Of a stretch of 64,000 nt of DNA, positions 42,071 to 50,776 are shown piece after piece. The DNA lies in NCBI GenBank assembly GCA_038040485.1, contig JBBPIE010000017.1:1-64000 (forward strand). Reading direction: 5' to 3'. How positions within the stretch are numbered: the stretch's first letter is position 1; the number at the start of each line of letters is the position of its first letter. The notes below the pieces were generated by a model that did not search any database, was not told the DNA's origin, and was given only the letters and a program-made list of their open reading frames with translations. The translations under genes and the position numbers were made by a program. Source of the DNA: Onstottus_B arcticum. GTDB taxonomy: Bacteria > Acidobacteriota > Blastocatellia > UBA7656.

Positions 42071-42987
42071 CCGATCAACCTTGGGCCGCGAAGCACCAGC
42101 CCAACCGCCCAGAAGAACCCGGCGGCTTCGGCCACCAGCGTGGGCGGAATCCACCACGGATGAAACAGATGATGCCGGGTCCTGATCGCCCGCATAGGAC
42201 GCGCCACAAGCTTTAGCAAGCGATTCGGCGTCTCTCTTGACCGGAGCAAATAGTAATACGCACCCACCGAGTGACTCGGCCTGATCGTTTTGAGATGATC
42301 GCCGTACGAGCGCGTGCCGCCGCTGCCTGCCTTCAGATGACGAATGCTCGCCTCAGGCTCAAAAAGGATCTTCTCTCCCGCTGCCAGCGCGCGCGCCGCG
42401 AACTCGGCTTCGAAACGATAAGCCACGTGTACGAAGTTCTCATCGAATCCGCCCAGCTCGATCGCCAGCTTCCGCTTGACCGAAAAATTGCAGCCTATGA
42501 ACTCTGAGATGTGCTGCCGCCGACTCGAACAGAATCTGAGTTGGGCCCCGTCTACGTCTTCGCTCACCGGCTCTTCGCCCGGTTGCAGTACCTGACCCGC
42601 GACGATGTTATGACCCTCCGAGTGGGCGTTCGCGTGCGCGGCAATCAGATCGCGCCCGGGAACTATGTCATCGTCTACAAATAAAACGACGTCGTTGCCG
42701 GCTTGCTTCAATCCAACGTTCATCGCGTGAGTGATCGAGGGAGGCGAAAGGCGAATCCAGCGAATCCGTTTCTCGGCTTCAAGCTCGGCCAGCGCGCGCT
42801 GAGTCTCAGGCTCGTGCTCAGGTGTTTGATCGACGACTATTATCTCTCCGGCAGCGTGCTCAAGATCGAGCAGATGAGCGATTGTGTCCAGCAGAACGCG
42901 GTCACGTCGATAGGTCGGAATGATGACGCTGACCCGCAGAATCGACGAGGCGCCTCCTGGTGCTAACTCAGAGCCGGCTAGCGTCAT
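42034..42987 (-). CDS. Glycosyltransferase family 2
   Basis: A 317-residue GT-A enzyme. VSVIIPTYRRDRVLLDTIAHLLD, EIIVVDQTP, then VVLFVDDDIVPGRDLI with the DDD metal site near 108-111, and an acceptor region with LGGFDENF. A hydrophobic C-terminal segment (FFWAVGLVL) may anchor it. The ATG overlaps the upstream methyltransferase stop (TAATG). The last about 8 residues (RSEVRSQK) are encoded by the heptamer array. Confidence 0.87.
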   Translation of the reverse strand: MTLAGSELAPGGASSILRVSVIIPTYRRDRVLLDTIAHLLDLEHAAGEIIVVDQTPEHEPETQRALAELEAEKRIRWIRLSPPSITHAMNVGLKQAGNDVVLFVDDDIVPGRDLIAAHANAHSEGHNIVAGQVLQPGEEPVSEDVDGAQLRFCSSRRQHISEFIGCNFSVKRKLAIELGGFDENFVHVAYRFEAEFAARALAAGEKILFEPEASIRHLKAGSGGTRSYGDHLKTIRPSHSVGAYYYLLRSRETPNRLLKLVARPMRAIRTRHHLFHPWWIPPTLVAEAAGFFWAVGLVLRGPRLIGRGQRSEVRSQK

Positions 42988-43743
42988 TATTCGGCCGTGG
43001 CAATGATCTCGTTTATATCGAACTCGTCGATTCGATAACCGAGAGTTCGAAGAAAGTCACAGCACTCGTAATCCGACTGGGCATCGATCGCCAGGAAAAC
43101 CGACGGCCTGTGGGTCGCGAGCAATTTCGTCGCTCCAATACACGCTTGCAATCCACCACCCTCGATGTCGATTTTTCAAGACGCTTGGAGCACGTAGCTG
43201 CCCTTCGGAGAAAAGCGTATCCAGCCTGGCGATGCGAACCTCCCGCGCGCCGCGTTCGCTCAAGCTGCCTTGCAGGGGATTCGGCCCGTCTTCAAACTGG
43301 GCAGTTCCATCCGTTCCACCGATAGCGAGTTTGAAGACGTTAATATTAGTGACTCCATTCAGCTTGATATGCTCTTGCAAGAATCCAACATTGCGAGGCA
43401 ACGGCTCGAACGCATAGACCGCGCCTTGCGGCCCAACCAGCCGAGACGCGAGCAGTGAATAAAACCCAGCCTGCGCGCCGAGATCATAGACCACATCGTT
43501 CCTACTCACTGCAGCAGCGAACCGCTTCTGTTTGGTCTTCTCATAAGTTCCCAGCCAGCACCCGTGAATGCTCGCCCCAACAACCCATCGAACCCCTCGC
43601 GCGGGCCCCGACATTATTGGAATGACGGCAGCCTTGGGCATGGCCTTGAGCGGCCAGCGGAGCATCCTCCCGATTTGTGTTTGTCCTGATGGAATCACTG
43701 TTTGCGCCCGCCGGTCGTGGCAAAACGAGCGTGACTCACGCAT
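42987..43743 (-). pseudogene. FkbM-family methyltransferase gene with a frameshift
   Basis: The start at 43743 has GAGG 7-9 nt upstream. Family features are ARGVRWVVGASIHGCWLGTYE, the SAM site VVYDLGAQAGFYSLLASRLVG, and AFEPLPRN. Near 43172-43176 a run of five A (minus strand) shifts the frame. One A fewer restores VLKIDIEGGG, the family's conserved motif, and continues to FDINEIIATAE and a TAA at 42987-42989 that overlaps the next gene's ATG. The coupling suggests an originally intact gene. The lesion may be real, phase-variable or a sequencing error. Confidence 0.75.
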
Positions 43744-43787
43744 CGCCGCCTCGTTGACATTAGTCGATTGGCACTCGCAACCCACCT

Positions 43788-44384
43788 TCACCTCGGAGTC
43801 GCCGAGGCCGAACCGGTCTCTGCATCGCTTCGATAGCGAAGGAGCATCGCCGGCGCTCCTGCCACCACTGCCATCGGCGGAACATCCCGCGTAACAACCG
43901 AGCTTGCACCAACGACCGCGCCATCGCCAATGGTCACCCCGGCCACCACAACTACTTTCGCGCCAAGCCACACGTCCTTGCCGATATTCACCGGGCGTGA
44001 GACGGTGGCCTGCTGATCGATGCGCGAATCTCCAGCGATGCCGTGATTGTGGTCAGTAATAAAACACCCTGGCGCAATTACCGTATGGTCACCAACTGAG
44101 ACTTGTTCGATGACATCAAACTCCGAGCCACAGCCAACAAAGACATAGTCTCCGAATTCCAACTTTGCATGGTCGGCGACTATCTTCAGATAGACCGACC
44201 CTTCCGCAACAAACCTGTCACCTATGGTCACGCACCAGGGTCGCTCTACTTTGCACCGGGGTCCAAGAAATACCTTTCGCTTGACTGTCGCCCCGCGGAT
44301 CGCAAGAACTCTTCCTCGTGCGCGCCCCGCCACCAGCGATGATGTCGAGAGCATCTTCTCAATGCTTCGTTCCAGCAATTTCAT
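43788..44384 (-). CDS. Hexapeptide-repeat acyltransferase (WcaF/NodL-like)
   Basis: A 198-residue left-handed beta-helix protein with hexapeptide rungs (VTIGDRF, YVFVGCGSEF, VSVGDHTVIAPG, VNIGKDVWLGAKVVVVAGVTIGDGAVVGASSVV). The catalytic His is in TDHNHGI. It would O-acetylate a sugar of the glycan. The start overlaps the upstream methyltransferase stop by 4 nt (ATGA). Confidence 0.9.
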   Translation of the reverse strand: MKLLERSIEKMLSTSSLVAGRARGRVLAIRGATVKRKVFLGPRCKVERPWCVTIGDRFVAEGSVYLKIVADHAKLEFGDYVFVGCGSEFDVIEQVSVGDHTVIAPGCFITDHNHGIAGDSRIDQQATVSRPVNIGKDVWLGAKVVVVAGVTIGDGAVVGASSVVTRDVPPMAVVAGAPAMLLRYRSDAETGSASATPR

Positions 44385-45175
44385 AGGGCGACCGACCCCG
44401 TAATCATTAGCTGATGGGCGAATCGCCTCCTCAGTGTCGGAATGGACAGAAACATCCGATCAAAGAATCTGAGGACTCGCGCGGGTACGAAAGAATGAAC
44501 AAGGCGCACCTTGAGGTGGCCAGAGATGAATGGGGTCTCGAAGAAATCAAGGCGGACTCGCGCCAAACCTGCTTTAACGAATACCTCCTTGAGTTCGTCT
44601 TCCCGATAGGCGAAGAAGTGACCGTCTCCATCTGCCGAGAACTGCCGCTCCTCAAATTGAGACGCGTCACCTAGCTCGGAAAAGCTCGGAAGGGCGTTCT
44701 TCACGTAGTGACCGTTCGGCGTGGTCATCACCAGTCTCCCGCCCGGTTTGAGCCACCCAGCTATCCGCTTGGTGAGTTCGAGCGGGTACACGAGGTGTTC
44801 TACAATTTGATTCGCAAAAATCAAATCGAACCGCTGACCGATCTCGAGCTCCAATGCATTGCCGCAGATAAAGTGGACCTCGCCTTGTTCATAGCGCGAA
44901 GCCGCGTAGTCCAGAAACCCTTGCCGAATATCAACGGCCCAGACTCTATGCCCGCGCTCAGCAAGCATCAGCGCCAAAGTTCCCTGGGCGCATCCGATGT
45001 CGAGGATGTCCAATCGATCTCCATCCCCGGCAAGGCGGAGATAGGTATCGAGTTGGTTATGGTACTGGTTCCAGATGTGTCTGGCGATGGTTGGGTCCCA
45101 AATCTCTTGCAGATCATGTCTGTACACAGCCTGTACTTCATCGGGCCATTCGGAGTTGAACACTGGCTGCTTCAT
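44381..45175 (-). CDS. Class I SAM-dependent methyltransferase
   Basis: A 264-residue protein from the ATG at 45175, preceded by GGAG; a start at 45208 would overlap the upstream gene. Motif I is LDILDIGCAQGTLALMLAERG, followed by VWAVDI (motif II) and FDLIFANQIVEHLVYP (motif IV), the Methyltransf_11/UbiE-like pattern. A C-terminal amphipathic region (about 205-260) may contact membrane or partner. It probably methylates a sugar or terminates chains. The substrate is unknown. Confidence 0.87.
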   Translation of the reverse strand: MKQPVFNSEWPDEVQAVYRHDLQEIWDPTIARHIWNQYHNQLDTYLRLAGDGDRLDILDIGCAQGTLALMLAERGHRVWAVDIRQGFLDYAASRYEQGEVHFICGNALELEIGQRFDLIFANQIVEHLVYPLELTKRIAGWLKPGGRLVMTTPNGHYVKNALPSFSELGDASQFEERQFSADGDGHFFAYREDELKEVFVKAGLARVRLDFFETPFISGHLKVRLVHSFVPARVLRFFDRMFLSIPTLRRRFAHQLMITGSVAL

Positions 45176-45185
45176 CAGACTCCGA

Positions 45186-46115
45186 TCATCCCAGCAGCAG
45201 TCTGGCAACTGCCTTCAGGTGCAAGGGATACGCACGTAATGCGCGTTTGAAGTAGTCAGGCGCCATCGGGTTCTTACGATCTCTTAGACATACCCCGATA
45301 AAGTAGAGTGCTTGGGCGCGCGCGCGACGATTGTTATATCGCTGGGCCGGAGGGCTAATCTCTCCGGCCCTTTCAAGCGCTGGGCCCTCGCTCAAACCGT
45401 TACGGCGACGGCGCGCGCAGTCGAGAATCGCTTTGGCCGTCTGTATCTGTTCTTTTCTGTAGAGTCCGCTTATCGAGGCCACGTTGACTGAGGCCTGATA
45501 TAAGACCTCTGGCATTACTACGTGACGTCCGCGCTCTGCAAGCCGTATCCACAGGTCAAGGTCTTGCGCGAAGTAGAAAGCCGAGCGGTAGCCCCCAATG
45601 CTTTCGTAGAGAGATCTTGAGAACATGGCGCTGGGGTGACTTGACGGGCCCTGAATCTCGTCCAGGTTGAGGGTTAGTAAACGTTCTGTGGCGCTTGTTG
45701 GATCTCGATTTACATCATAAAGGTACTCGCCTTCCGGCCCAACAAATCTAGTTCCGCACGAAACGAATGCGGCATCGGGCGTGTTGGCTATGATCTCTAG
45801 CTGCTTGGCAAGTTTTCCAGCAAGAGATACGTCGCCGGCATCGTGACGCGCAATGTACTTACCCCGCGCTTCCGAACAGCCTCTTATCAGCGACTTCGTC
45901 AGGCCCTGGTTTTCTTGCTGAAAGACTCGAACCCGCTCGTCCCGGCTCGCATACTCGTCGAGGATCTTCGCCGATTGATCTGTCGAGCCGTCATTGACGA
46001 CGATCAGTTCGAACGCCACGCCTTCCTGCGCAAGTATGCTATCCAGCGTCTCGCGGAGATGATCGGCGCCGTTGTAGACGCTCATCACGACTGACACGTC
46101 AGGGCTATCGTTCAT
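45186..46115 (-). CDS. Glycosyltransferase family 2
   Basis: A 309-residue GT-A enzyme: VSVVMSVYNGADHLRETLDSILAQEG, FELIVVNDGSTDQSAKILDEYA, and YIARHDAGDVSLAGKLAKQL where the usual DADD is HDAGD. GGYRSAFYFAQDLDLWIRLAERG is the conserved acceptor region. It overlaps the upstream GT2 by 11 nt. Confidence 0.9.
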   Translation of the reverse strand: MNDSPDVSVVMSVYNGADHLRETLDSILAQEGVAFELIVVNDGSTDQSAKILDEYASRDERVRVFQQENQGLTKSLIRGCSEARGKYIARHDAGDVSLAGKLAKQLEIIANTPDAAFVSCGTRFVGPEGEYLYDVNRDPTSATERLLTLNLDEIQGPSSHPSAMFSRSLYESIGGYRSAFYFAQDLDLWIRLAERGRHVVMPEVLYQASVNVASISGLYRKEQIQTAKAILDCARRRRNGLSEGPALERAGEISPPAQRYNNRRARAQALYFIGVCLRDRKNPMAPDYFKRALRAYPLHLKAVARLLLG

Positions 46116-47079
46116 TTCTTATCGAGTCCGAATAGCAGGCCATCTTGCCAAGCCGCGTCCATCCGGCTATCGACGCCAGAGTGCCATACAACTTGAAATC
46201 CCAACCGTTGCCACGTGCCTCTCCCGAAGCTTGTCTCGCAAGCTCGAACAGCTCCTTTGATTCCTCGGCAAGCCCCGCTGCGCCGCACTGACGCGACAGC
46301 AGAAACAACTCGCGACCGAAGTGCTGCATCTCGCCGGACTCTTCTGCGATCCCGGCCCTCTGCGCGTGCGCGAGAATGAGCCTGTGCGACCGAGCCCGCT
46401 CGCGCATGCGCGCAGGGTCGAACGCCTCGCCCTTGCACAGTCGGCCTTCATCGTGATCGCGCACTTCGACAATAAACTCGTCGCAGTAGTGAAGCCGCAC
46501 GCCAAGCGATGCAACGCGGCAGTCATACTCCCAGTCTTCTTCCAGTCTTAGATCCGTCCACGGCCCGGCTTGCTCGCAAACACTCGCTCGGTACAGAGGA
46601 GTCGGGGTGTCCCACCAGCGAGACATAAGAAACGCCGGGAACATCGTTTCGACCTTCGTGCCCGAACCCTTCCACGCAAGCGCTTCGACCCGTCCGTCCG
46701 CATGGCGATAGCGAGTCTTGCCATAAGAAACTCCGCACTCGGGATGCGCTCGAAGCCCCGCGACTTGCTTCGCGAACTTCTCCGGCATCAGCAAGTCATC
46801 GCTGTCCAGGTATTGAATGAACTCGCCGCCCGCCGCCACTCGTCCCGCTTCTCGCGCGAGCCCCGGCCCGGAGTTCGACTGATGAATCACGCGAACCTCT
46901 TGCGGATTCATTTGAGCCAACTCGTCGGCGACTCGCGCGGTGTCGTCGGTTGAGCCATCGTCCACAATGATGATCTCGATCGGGCGATATGTTTGCGCGA
47001 GTACGCTTGCGATGGCTTCGCGGAGCATCGCGGCGCGGTTGTAGACCGGGATGATTGTTGAGACGAGACCGGCAGTCAT
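46105..47079 (-). CDS. Glycosyltransferase family 2
   Basis: A 324-residue GT-A enzyme with STIIPVYNRAAMLREAIASVLAQTYRPIEIIIVDDGSTDDT, FIQYLDSDDLLMPEKF (metal site near 90-97) and LRLEEDWEYDCRVASLG. The start is followed upstream by a long AGAAGTCAG heptamer array. It belongs to the polymer-assembly set. Confidence 0.9.
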   Translation of the reverse strand: MTAGLVSTIIPVYNRAAMLREAIASVLAQTYRPIEIIIVDDGSTDDTARVADELAQMNPQEVRVIHQSNSGPGLAREAGRVAAGGEFIQYLDSDDLLMPEKFAKQVAGLRAHPECGVSYGKTRYRHADGRVEALAWKGSGTKVETMFPAFLMSRWWDTPTPLYRASVCEQAGPWTDLRLEEDWEYDCRVASLGVRLHYCDEFIVEVRDHDEGRLCKGEAFDPARMRERARSHRLILAHAQRAGIAEESGEMQHFGRELFLLSRQCGAAGLAEESKELFELARQASGEARGNGWDFKLYGTLASIAGWTRLGKMACYSDSIRNER

Positions 47080-47240
47080 TAGAAGTCAGAAGGTCAGAAG
47101 TCAGAGGTCAGAGGTCAGAAATCAGAAGTCAGAAGTCAGAGATCAGAAGTCGGAAGTCGGAAGTCAGAAGTCAGAGTCAGAATCCGAAATTCGCGATTCG
47201 CAAATTCGCAATTCGCAATCGCCCTTTGCTCTTCGCCCTT
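47080..47240. repeat. Heptamer array (AGAAGTC, then ATTCGCA / TTGCCCT units)
   Basis: About fourteen AGAAGTC/AGAGGTC units (47081-47170) are followed by short runs of GCAATTC and GCCCTTT-type units. It fills the 160-nt gap between a GT2 and the asparagine synthase gene. Confidence 0.85.
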
Positions 47241-49047
47241 AGCTCGACGCGTACCTTCGGGACCACAGATTCAACAGCAATAGCCGCCATGCCAGGTTGC
47301 TGAAGATGCTGATCGCTCGCGGGAACGCGTATCCCGCTCGTCTGCCGTCGAAGTAATCGGTCATCGCGCTGCGCAAGCCTAACTCATCGACCCAGCCGTT
47401 ACGATCCAGAATCACCTGCCGCGCGTACTCGCGAAACTTCTGCGAGTCGTCCATCCACGAAGCTGCGATCGACGCCCCGAACTTCTCCCGCCGCGTGATC
47501 CCTTTCGGCAACAACTCGTACCGCTCGGCCATCGAGCGCAACAGACTCTTATTCGTTCCGTTCTTCAACAACTCCCCGGCAGGCGTGCGGTACGCAAGCT
47601 CCGCGACTCGCCGGTCCAGAAACGGCGCGCGTGCTTCGACGCTTACCGACATGCTCGCCTTGTCCACCTTCATCACGTAGTTGTTGGGCAGTTGATTGCG
47701 CGTCTCGAACAACCGAACCGCTTGAAACAGATCGCCGCGCGTTTGATCGAGATAGCCGCGCATCGTCGCGAGAAACTTCGAGAACTGGCTCCCGTAGCGC
47801 CGGCCCGCGTAACGTCGATAGAGCTGGAACAACCGCCACGTCATCGGACCTCGCAAGTCGCGAGCGGCTTCGAAGATCGAGTAGCCGCCAAACAACTCGT
47901 CCGAGCCTTCGCCGACCAACACGACTTTGATTCCAGCCTCACTGCACTTCTTGTACATCAACCGCGTCGAGACCATGCCCCAGTCCGCGAAGAGATCGTC
48001 GAAGAACCACGCAACGTCTTCGAACCCGTCGCTGATGTCGCGCGGATGAATCGTGATCTCCCGATGATCCGACCCGATGTGCGAGGCTACAACCCGCGCA
48101 TAGGGGCGTTCGTCGATCTGCGAATCAGCAAAGCCCATGCTGATCGTGGTGATGCGTGTGTGACGCGCGGCCAGCGCCGCGATCACGCTCGAGTCGAGTC
48201 CGCCCGACAGCAACAACCCGACCGGCACGTCGGCAATCAAGTGCTGAGCTACGACTTCGGACAGCGTGTTGTACAGCTCGGTTTCCAGGCCTGGGAGCGC
48301 AGGCATCCTTGCCTGCAGGTCCCCCGGAACCGGCAGGCAGGATGCCTGCGCTCCCAGCGGCGGATTGAAGTACCGCGTCGGGGCGAGCGGCGAACCGTTC
48401 ACCACTTCCATCGAGTGCCCGGGCGGGAGCTTGAAGACGCCTTCAAGCGAAGTCGCGTGATCGTCAAACGTATAGCCGAACTCGAGGAACTGCTGAAGCG
48501 CGGCGCGGCTGATCCGCACTTTGAAATCAGGGAGCGCCAGAAACGCTTTGATCTCCGAAGCGAAGACAAATCCCTGATCGCCGGGAAGCGCCGTATAGTA
48601 GAGCGGCTTCATCCCGAGCGGGTCACGCGCGAGAAACAGCTTGCCGTCCGCAGCGCACCAGATCGCAAACGCGAACATTCCGCAGAAGCGCTCGACCGCG
48701 GCCGAACCCCACTCGATGAAACTGCGCAGCACGACTTCCGTGTCCGAGCGCGAATGAAACCGGTGGCCCAGCGTTTCAAGCTCTCGCCTGAGTTCTTGGA
48801 AGTTGTACAGCTCGCCGTTGTAACTGAGCACAAAGCGGCCGTCTTCGCTGGCCATCGGCTGATGCCCGGCAGGCGACAGGTCGATGATGCTCAGGCGATT
48901 GTGAGCGAAGGCAACGCTGCGCTCGCGATCGTAGAAGTAGCCTCGATCGTCGGGCCCACGATGATCGATCGCGTTAGCCATCGCGACTAACTGCGTGTCG
49001 TCGCGTGAGGCGCCTTGTTTTAGAAACCAACCGCTAATTCCGCACAT
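47239..49047 (-). CDS. Asparagine synthase (glutamine-hydrolysing)-like amidotransferase with in-frame palindromic insertion
   Basis: A 602-residue protein from the ATG at 49047 (MCGISGW), which places the catalytic Cys2 at the N-terminus. The Ntn glutaminase domain (1-about 210) has HRGPDDRGYF, FAHNRLSIIDLSPAGHQPM and YNGELYNFQELR. The synthetase domain has the PP-loop LLSGGLDSSVIAAL and GEGSDELFGGY. Residues 231-253 (LGAQASCLPVPG...MPALPG) are encoded by a palindromic repeat identical in type to the intergenic one at 14420. It falls in the linker between domains and keeps the frame. In polysaccharide loci such enzymes amidate sugar carboxyls. Confidence 0.92.
   Translation of the reverse strand: MCGISGWFLKQGASRDDTQLVAMANAIDHRGPDDRGYFYDRERSVAFAHNRLSIIDLSPAGHQPMASEDGRFVLSYNGELYNFQELRRELETLGHRFHSRSDTEVVLRSFIEWGSAAVERFCGMFAFAIWCAADGKLFLARDPLGMKPLYYTALPGDQGFVFASEIKAFLALPDFKVRISRAALQQFLEFGYTFDDHATSLEGVFKLPPGHSMEVVNGSPLAPTRYFNPPLGAQASCLPVPGDLQARMPALPGLETELYNTLSEVVAQHLIADVPVGLLLSGGLDSSVIAALAARHTRITTISMGFADSQIDERPYARVVASHIGSDHREITIHPRDISDGFEDVAWFFDDLFADWGMVSTRLMYKKCSEAGIKVVLVGEGSDELFGGYSIFEAARDLRGPMTWRLFQLYRRYAGRRYGSQFSKFLATMRGYLDQTRGDLFQAVRLFETRNQLPNNYVMKVDKASMSVSVEARAPFLDRRVAELAYRTPAGELLKNGTNKSLLRSMAERYELLPKGITRREKFGASIAASWMDDSQKFREYARQVILDRNGWVDELGLRSAMTDYFDGRRAGYAFPRAISIFSNLAWRLLLLNLWSRRYASS
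48291..48357. repeat. Palindromic repeat inserted inside the asparagine synthase coding sequence
   Basis: Arms 48291-48316 and 48333-48357 (CTGGGAGCGCAGGCATCC...) are reverse complements apart from one extra T. They match the intergenic copy at 14420-14491. The reading frame stays open. Confidence 0.9.
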
Positions 49048-49049
49048 GG

Positions 49050-49458
49050 TAAGCAAAGAGCAAAGGGCAAAGAGCAAAGTGCAAAGCGCAAAGGGCCAAG
49101 AGCCAAGAGCAAAGAGCTAAGGGCGAGTTGCTAGGGCCGCGTAGCGGCTACCTATCGATAGCCACGGGAAACCGAAGTTCGACGTGGGCCGCGTAGCGGC
49201 TACCTGATCTCCACGTTCGTACTCAAATCAACAGGTAACCGCTACGCGGCCCCGAACTCGCCCAACCGTTTCCTCTATCGATAGGTCACCGCTATGCGGT
49301 CAACACGTCAGATGTCAGCGCTCAAAGGGCCAAGGGCACTTAGCTCTTTGCCCTTAGCTCTTAGCTCTTAGCTCTTAGCTCTTAGCCCTTAGCTCTTAGC
49401 CCTTAGCTCTTTGCCCTTAGCTCTTAGCTCTTAGCTCCTTGCCCTTAGCTCCTTGCCC
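49050..49458. repeat. Composite repeat gap: GCAAAGG/GCTAAGG heptamers enclosing a GGCCGCGTAGCGGC nested palindrome
   Basis: This 350-nt gap has no gene. GCAAAGG-type 7-mers (49054-49128) face TAGCTCT/TTGCCCT units (49325-49458). Between them lie four copies of GGGCCGCGTAGCGGCTACCT: two direct (49134, 49186) and two inverted (49233, 49275), the outer pair extended by CTATCGATAG. The heptamers reach into the end of the next gene. Confidence 0.85.
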
Positions 49459-50465
49459 TTAGCAGCCAGGTCAGCAATGCGTTCGCTAACGGGCACGCGT
49501 GAAAGCTCTTCAAAGCGCTTCGCGGTCGAGCGATCGCTGGTGACCTTTCCAGCCTGCGGGGCGTGCCACAGATGCACGATCGGCAAGTAACCGAAGGGCC
49601 AGCAGGAACGCGTCTGAGCTCGTTCCCAAAACTCGTTGTCCTCTCCGCCCCAGCCGACGAATGATTCATCTAACCCGCCGATGGCAAAGTACGCCTCGCG
49701 CGAAACCGCTATTGTTCCACCGAGTGCATTCTGCACTATGGCTACCGGAGCGTCCGCAGCCGCGAGTTCGCCAGCAGCGTACGTTCTTGATGAATCCGGT
49801 TCGCTCAAATAGAAGATGAACCGCTTGAGGTTCATCACCTCGTAGCCCTCTTCAACTCGCCCGATGATCTCTTTCGCGTAGTCGACCGGTACCAGCATAT
49901 CGTTGTCGTGAAGCACGAGCGCTTCAGCCTGAGCGGCTCTCGCGCCGCAATTGAACGCCCACGCGCGTGAGTAAGGCATCTCTGCATAAGGCAACGGCGT
50001 GTGCACGTAGCGCACCCATCCGGGCAACTGATCTCTGACCTCGGGGCTTATCGACTGCTCGACTACTATGCACTCGAAGGCCACGTCGCGCTGTGCCGCG
50101 ATCGATCGCAGCGTCGCCAGCAAGTGAGGCAATCGCTCCTTGCCTCGATGTCCAATTATGAAAGAGAGCGCGGGCGACGCTTGCACCTTCTGTTTTGCCG
50201 GTTCATCTCGCGATTCAATAGGCCAGTCGCGCAACGCTCGTTTCATCAGCCGGAGACCAAGCCGCGGGAAGACTTTCGCGACGTGCAAGTCCGAAGTCCA
50301 TTGCCAGTCGCACGAGACCCCGCGCTGGTCGTTGCTCGGAACCAGGCGCTCGTCGCGATTGCGCATCAACAGCCAGGGCGCGCGGCTCGACGAGCGCATC
50401 GCCCACAAGAATCGCGGAAGGTCATAGACGACGGCCCCGAGTTTTTGTCTTAGGGAGTAGGTCAT
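49431..50465 (-). CDS. GT2/GT7-like glycosyltransferase
   Basis: A 344-residue enzyme. ALSFIIGHRGKERLPHLLATLRSIAAQ opens the GT-A fold, LVLHDNDMLVP carries the DxD-type metal site, and FVGWGGEDNEFWERA matches the GWGxED acceptor motif of galactosyltransferase (GT7/GT27-type) C-terminal domains. N-terminal residues 1-95 are an extra domain. The C-terminal AAKGKELRARS is encoded by GCAAGGAGCTAAG heptamer repeats, which also supply the stop. Confidence 0.85.
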   Translation of the reverse strand: MTYSLRQKLGAVVYDLPRFLWAMRSSSRAPWLLMRNRDERLVPSNDQRGVSCDWQWTSDLHVAKVFPRLGLRLMKRALRDWPIESRDEPAKQKVQASPALSFIIGHRGKERLPHLLATLRSIAAQRDVAFECIVVEQSISPEVRDQLPGWVRYVHTPLPYAEMPYSRAWAFNCGARAAQAEALVLHDNDMLVPVDYAKEIIGRVEEGYEVMNLKRFIFYLSEPDSSRTYAAGELAAADAPVAIVQNALGGTIAVSREAYFAIGGLDESFVGWGGEDNEFWERAQTRSCWPFGYLPIVHLWHAPQAGKVTSDRSTAKRFEELSRVPVSERIADLAAKGKELRARS

Positions 50466-50475
50466 TCTTGCGCTA

Positions 50476-50749
50476 AACCCTGGAAGGGTGAAGGCATAAA
50501 GCCACGGGTGAGTCCGCGAACCCGTGGATAAGCGTCAACGTGCCGGCTAACCCCGGAGGGGTGGCGGCTATCACTGACTCGGCCACGCTGAAGTTGAATC
50601 GAGGCTCGCACGGAGCAGGTTCCTAAAAGCATGGTTACGTGATAACAGATGCTTCTGCCGTCACCCTCTTCGAGGGTTCAGTCGGTTGCCTCGTTGCCCA
50701 CGGGTTCGCGGACTCATCCGTGGCTTTATTCCGGCATCCCTCCGGGATT
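50476..50749. repeat. MITE-like inverted repeat element (ATAAAGCCACGGGTG family)
   Basis: Arms of about 51 bp (50476-50526 and 50698-50749) are largely complementary, centred on GTCCGCGAACCCGTGG. Inside, ACCCCGGAGGGGTGGCGG and a diverged inverted copy form a second nested pair. It fills the 311-nt gap between two GT genes. No gene seen. Confidence 0.75.
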
Positions 50750-50776
50750 TATTGCCAGCCTGGCTCCAACAACAAT

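Noticed and set aside
43744..43971. N-terminal extension of the FkbM frame
   Set aside because: It reads antiframe through the acyltransferase gene and resembles no protein; a ribosome site precedes 43743.
49048..49077. Upstream start for the asparagine synthase
   Set aside because: Glutamine amidotransferases of this family need Cys at position 2 (MCGISGW), so the extra codons are repeat-derived.
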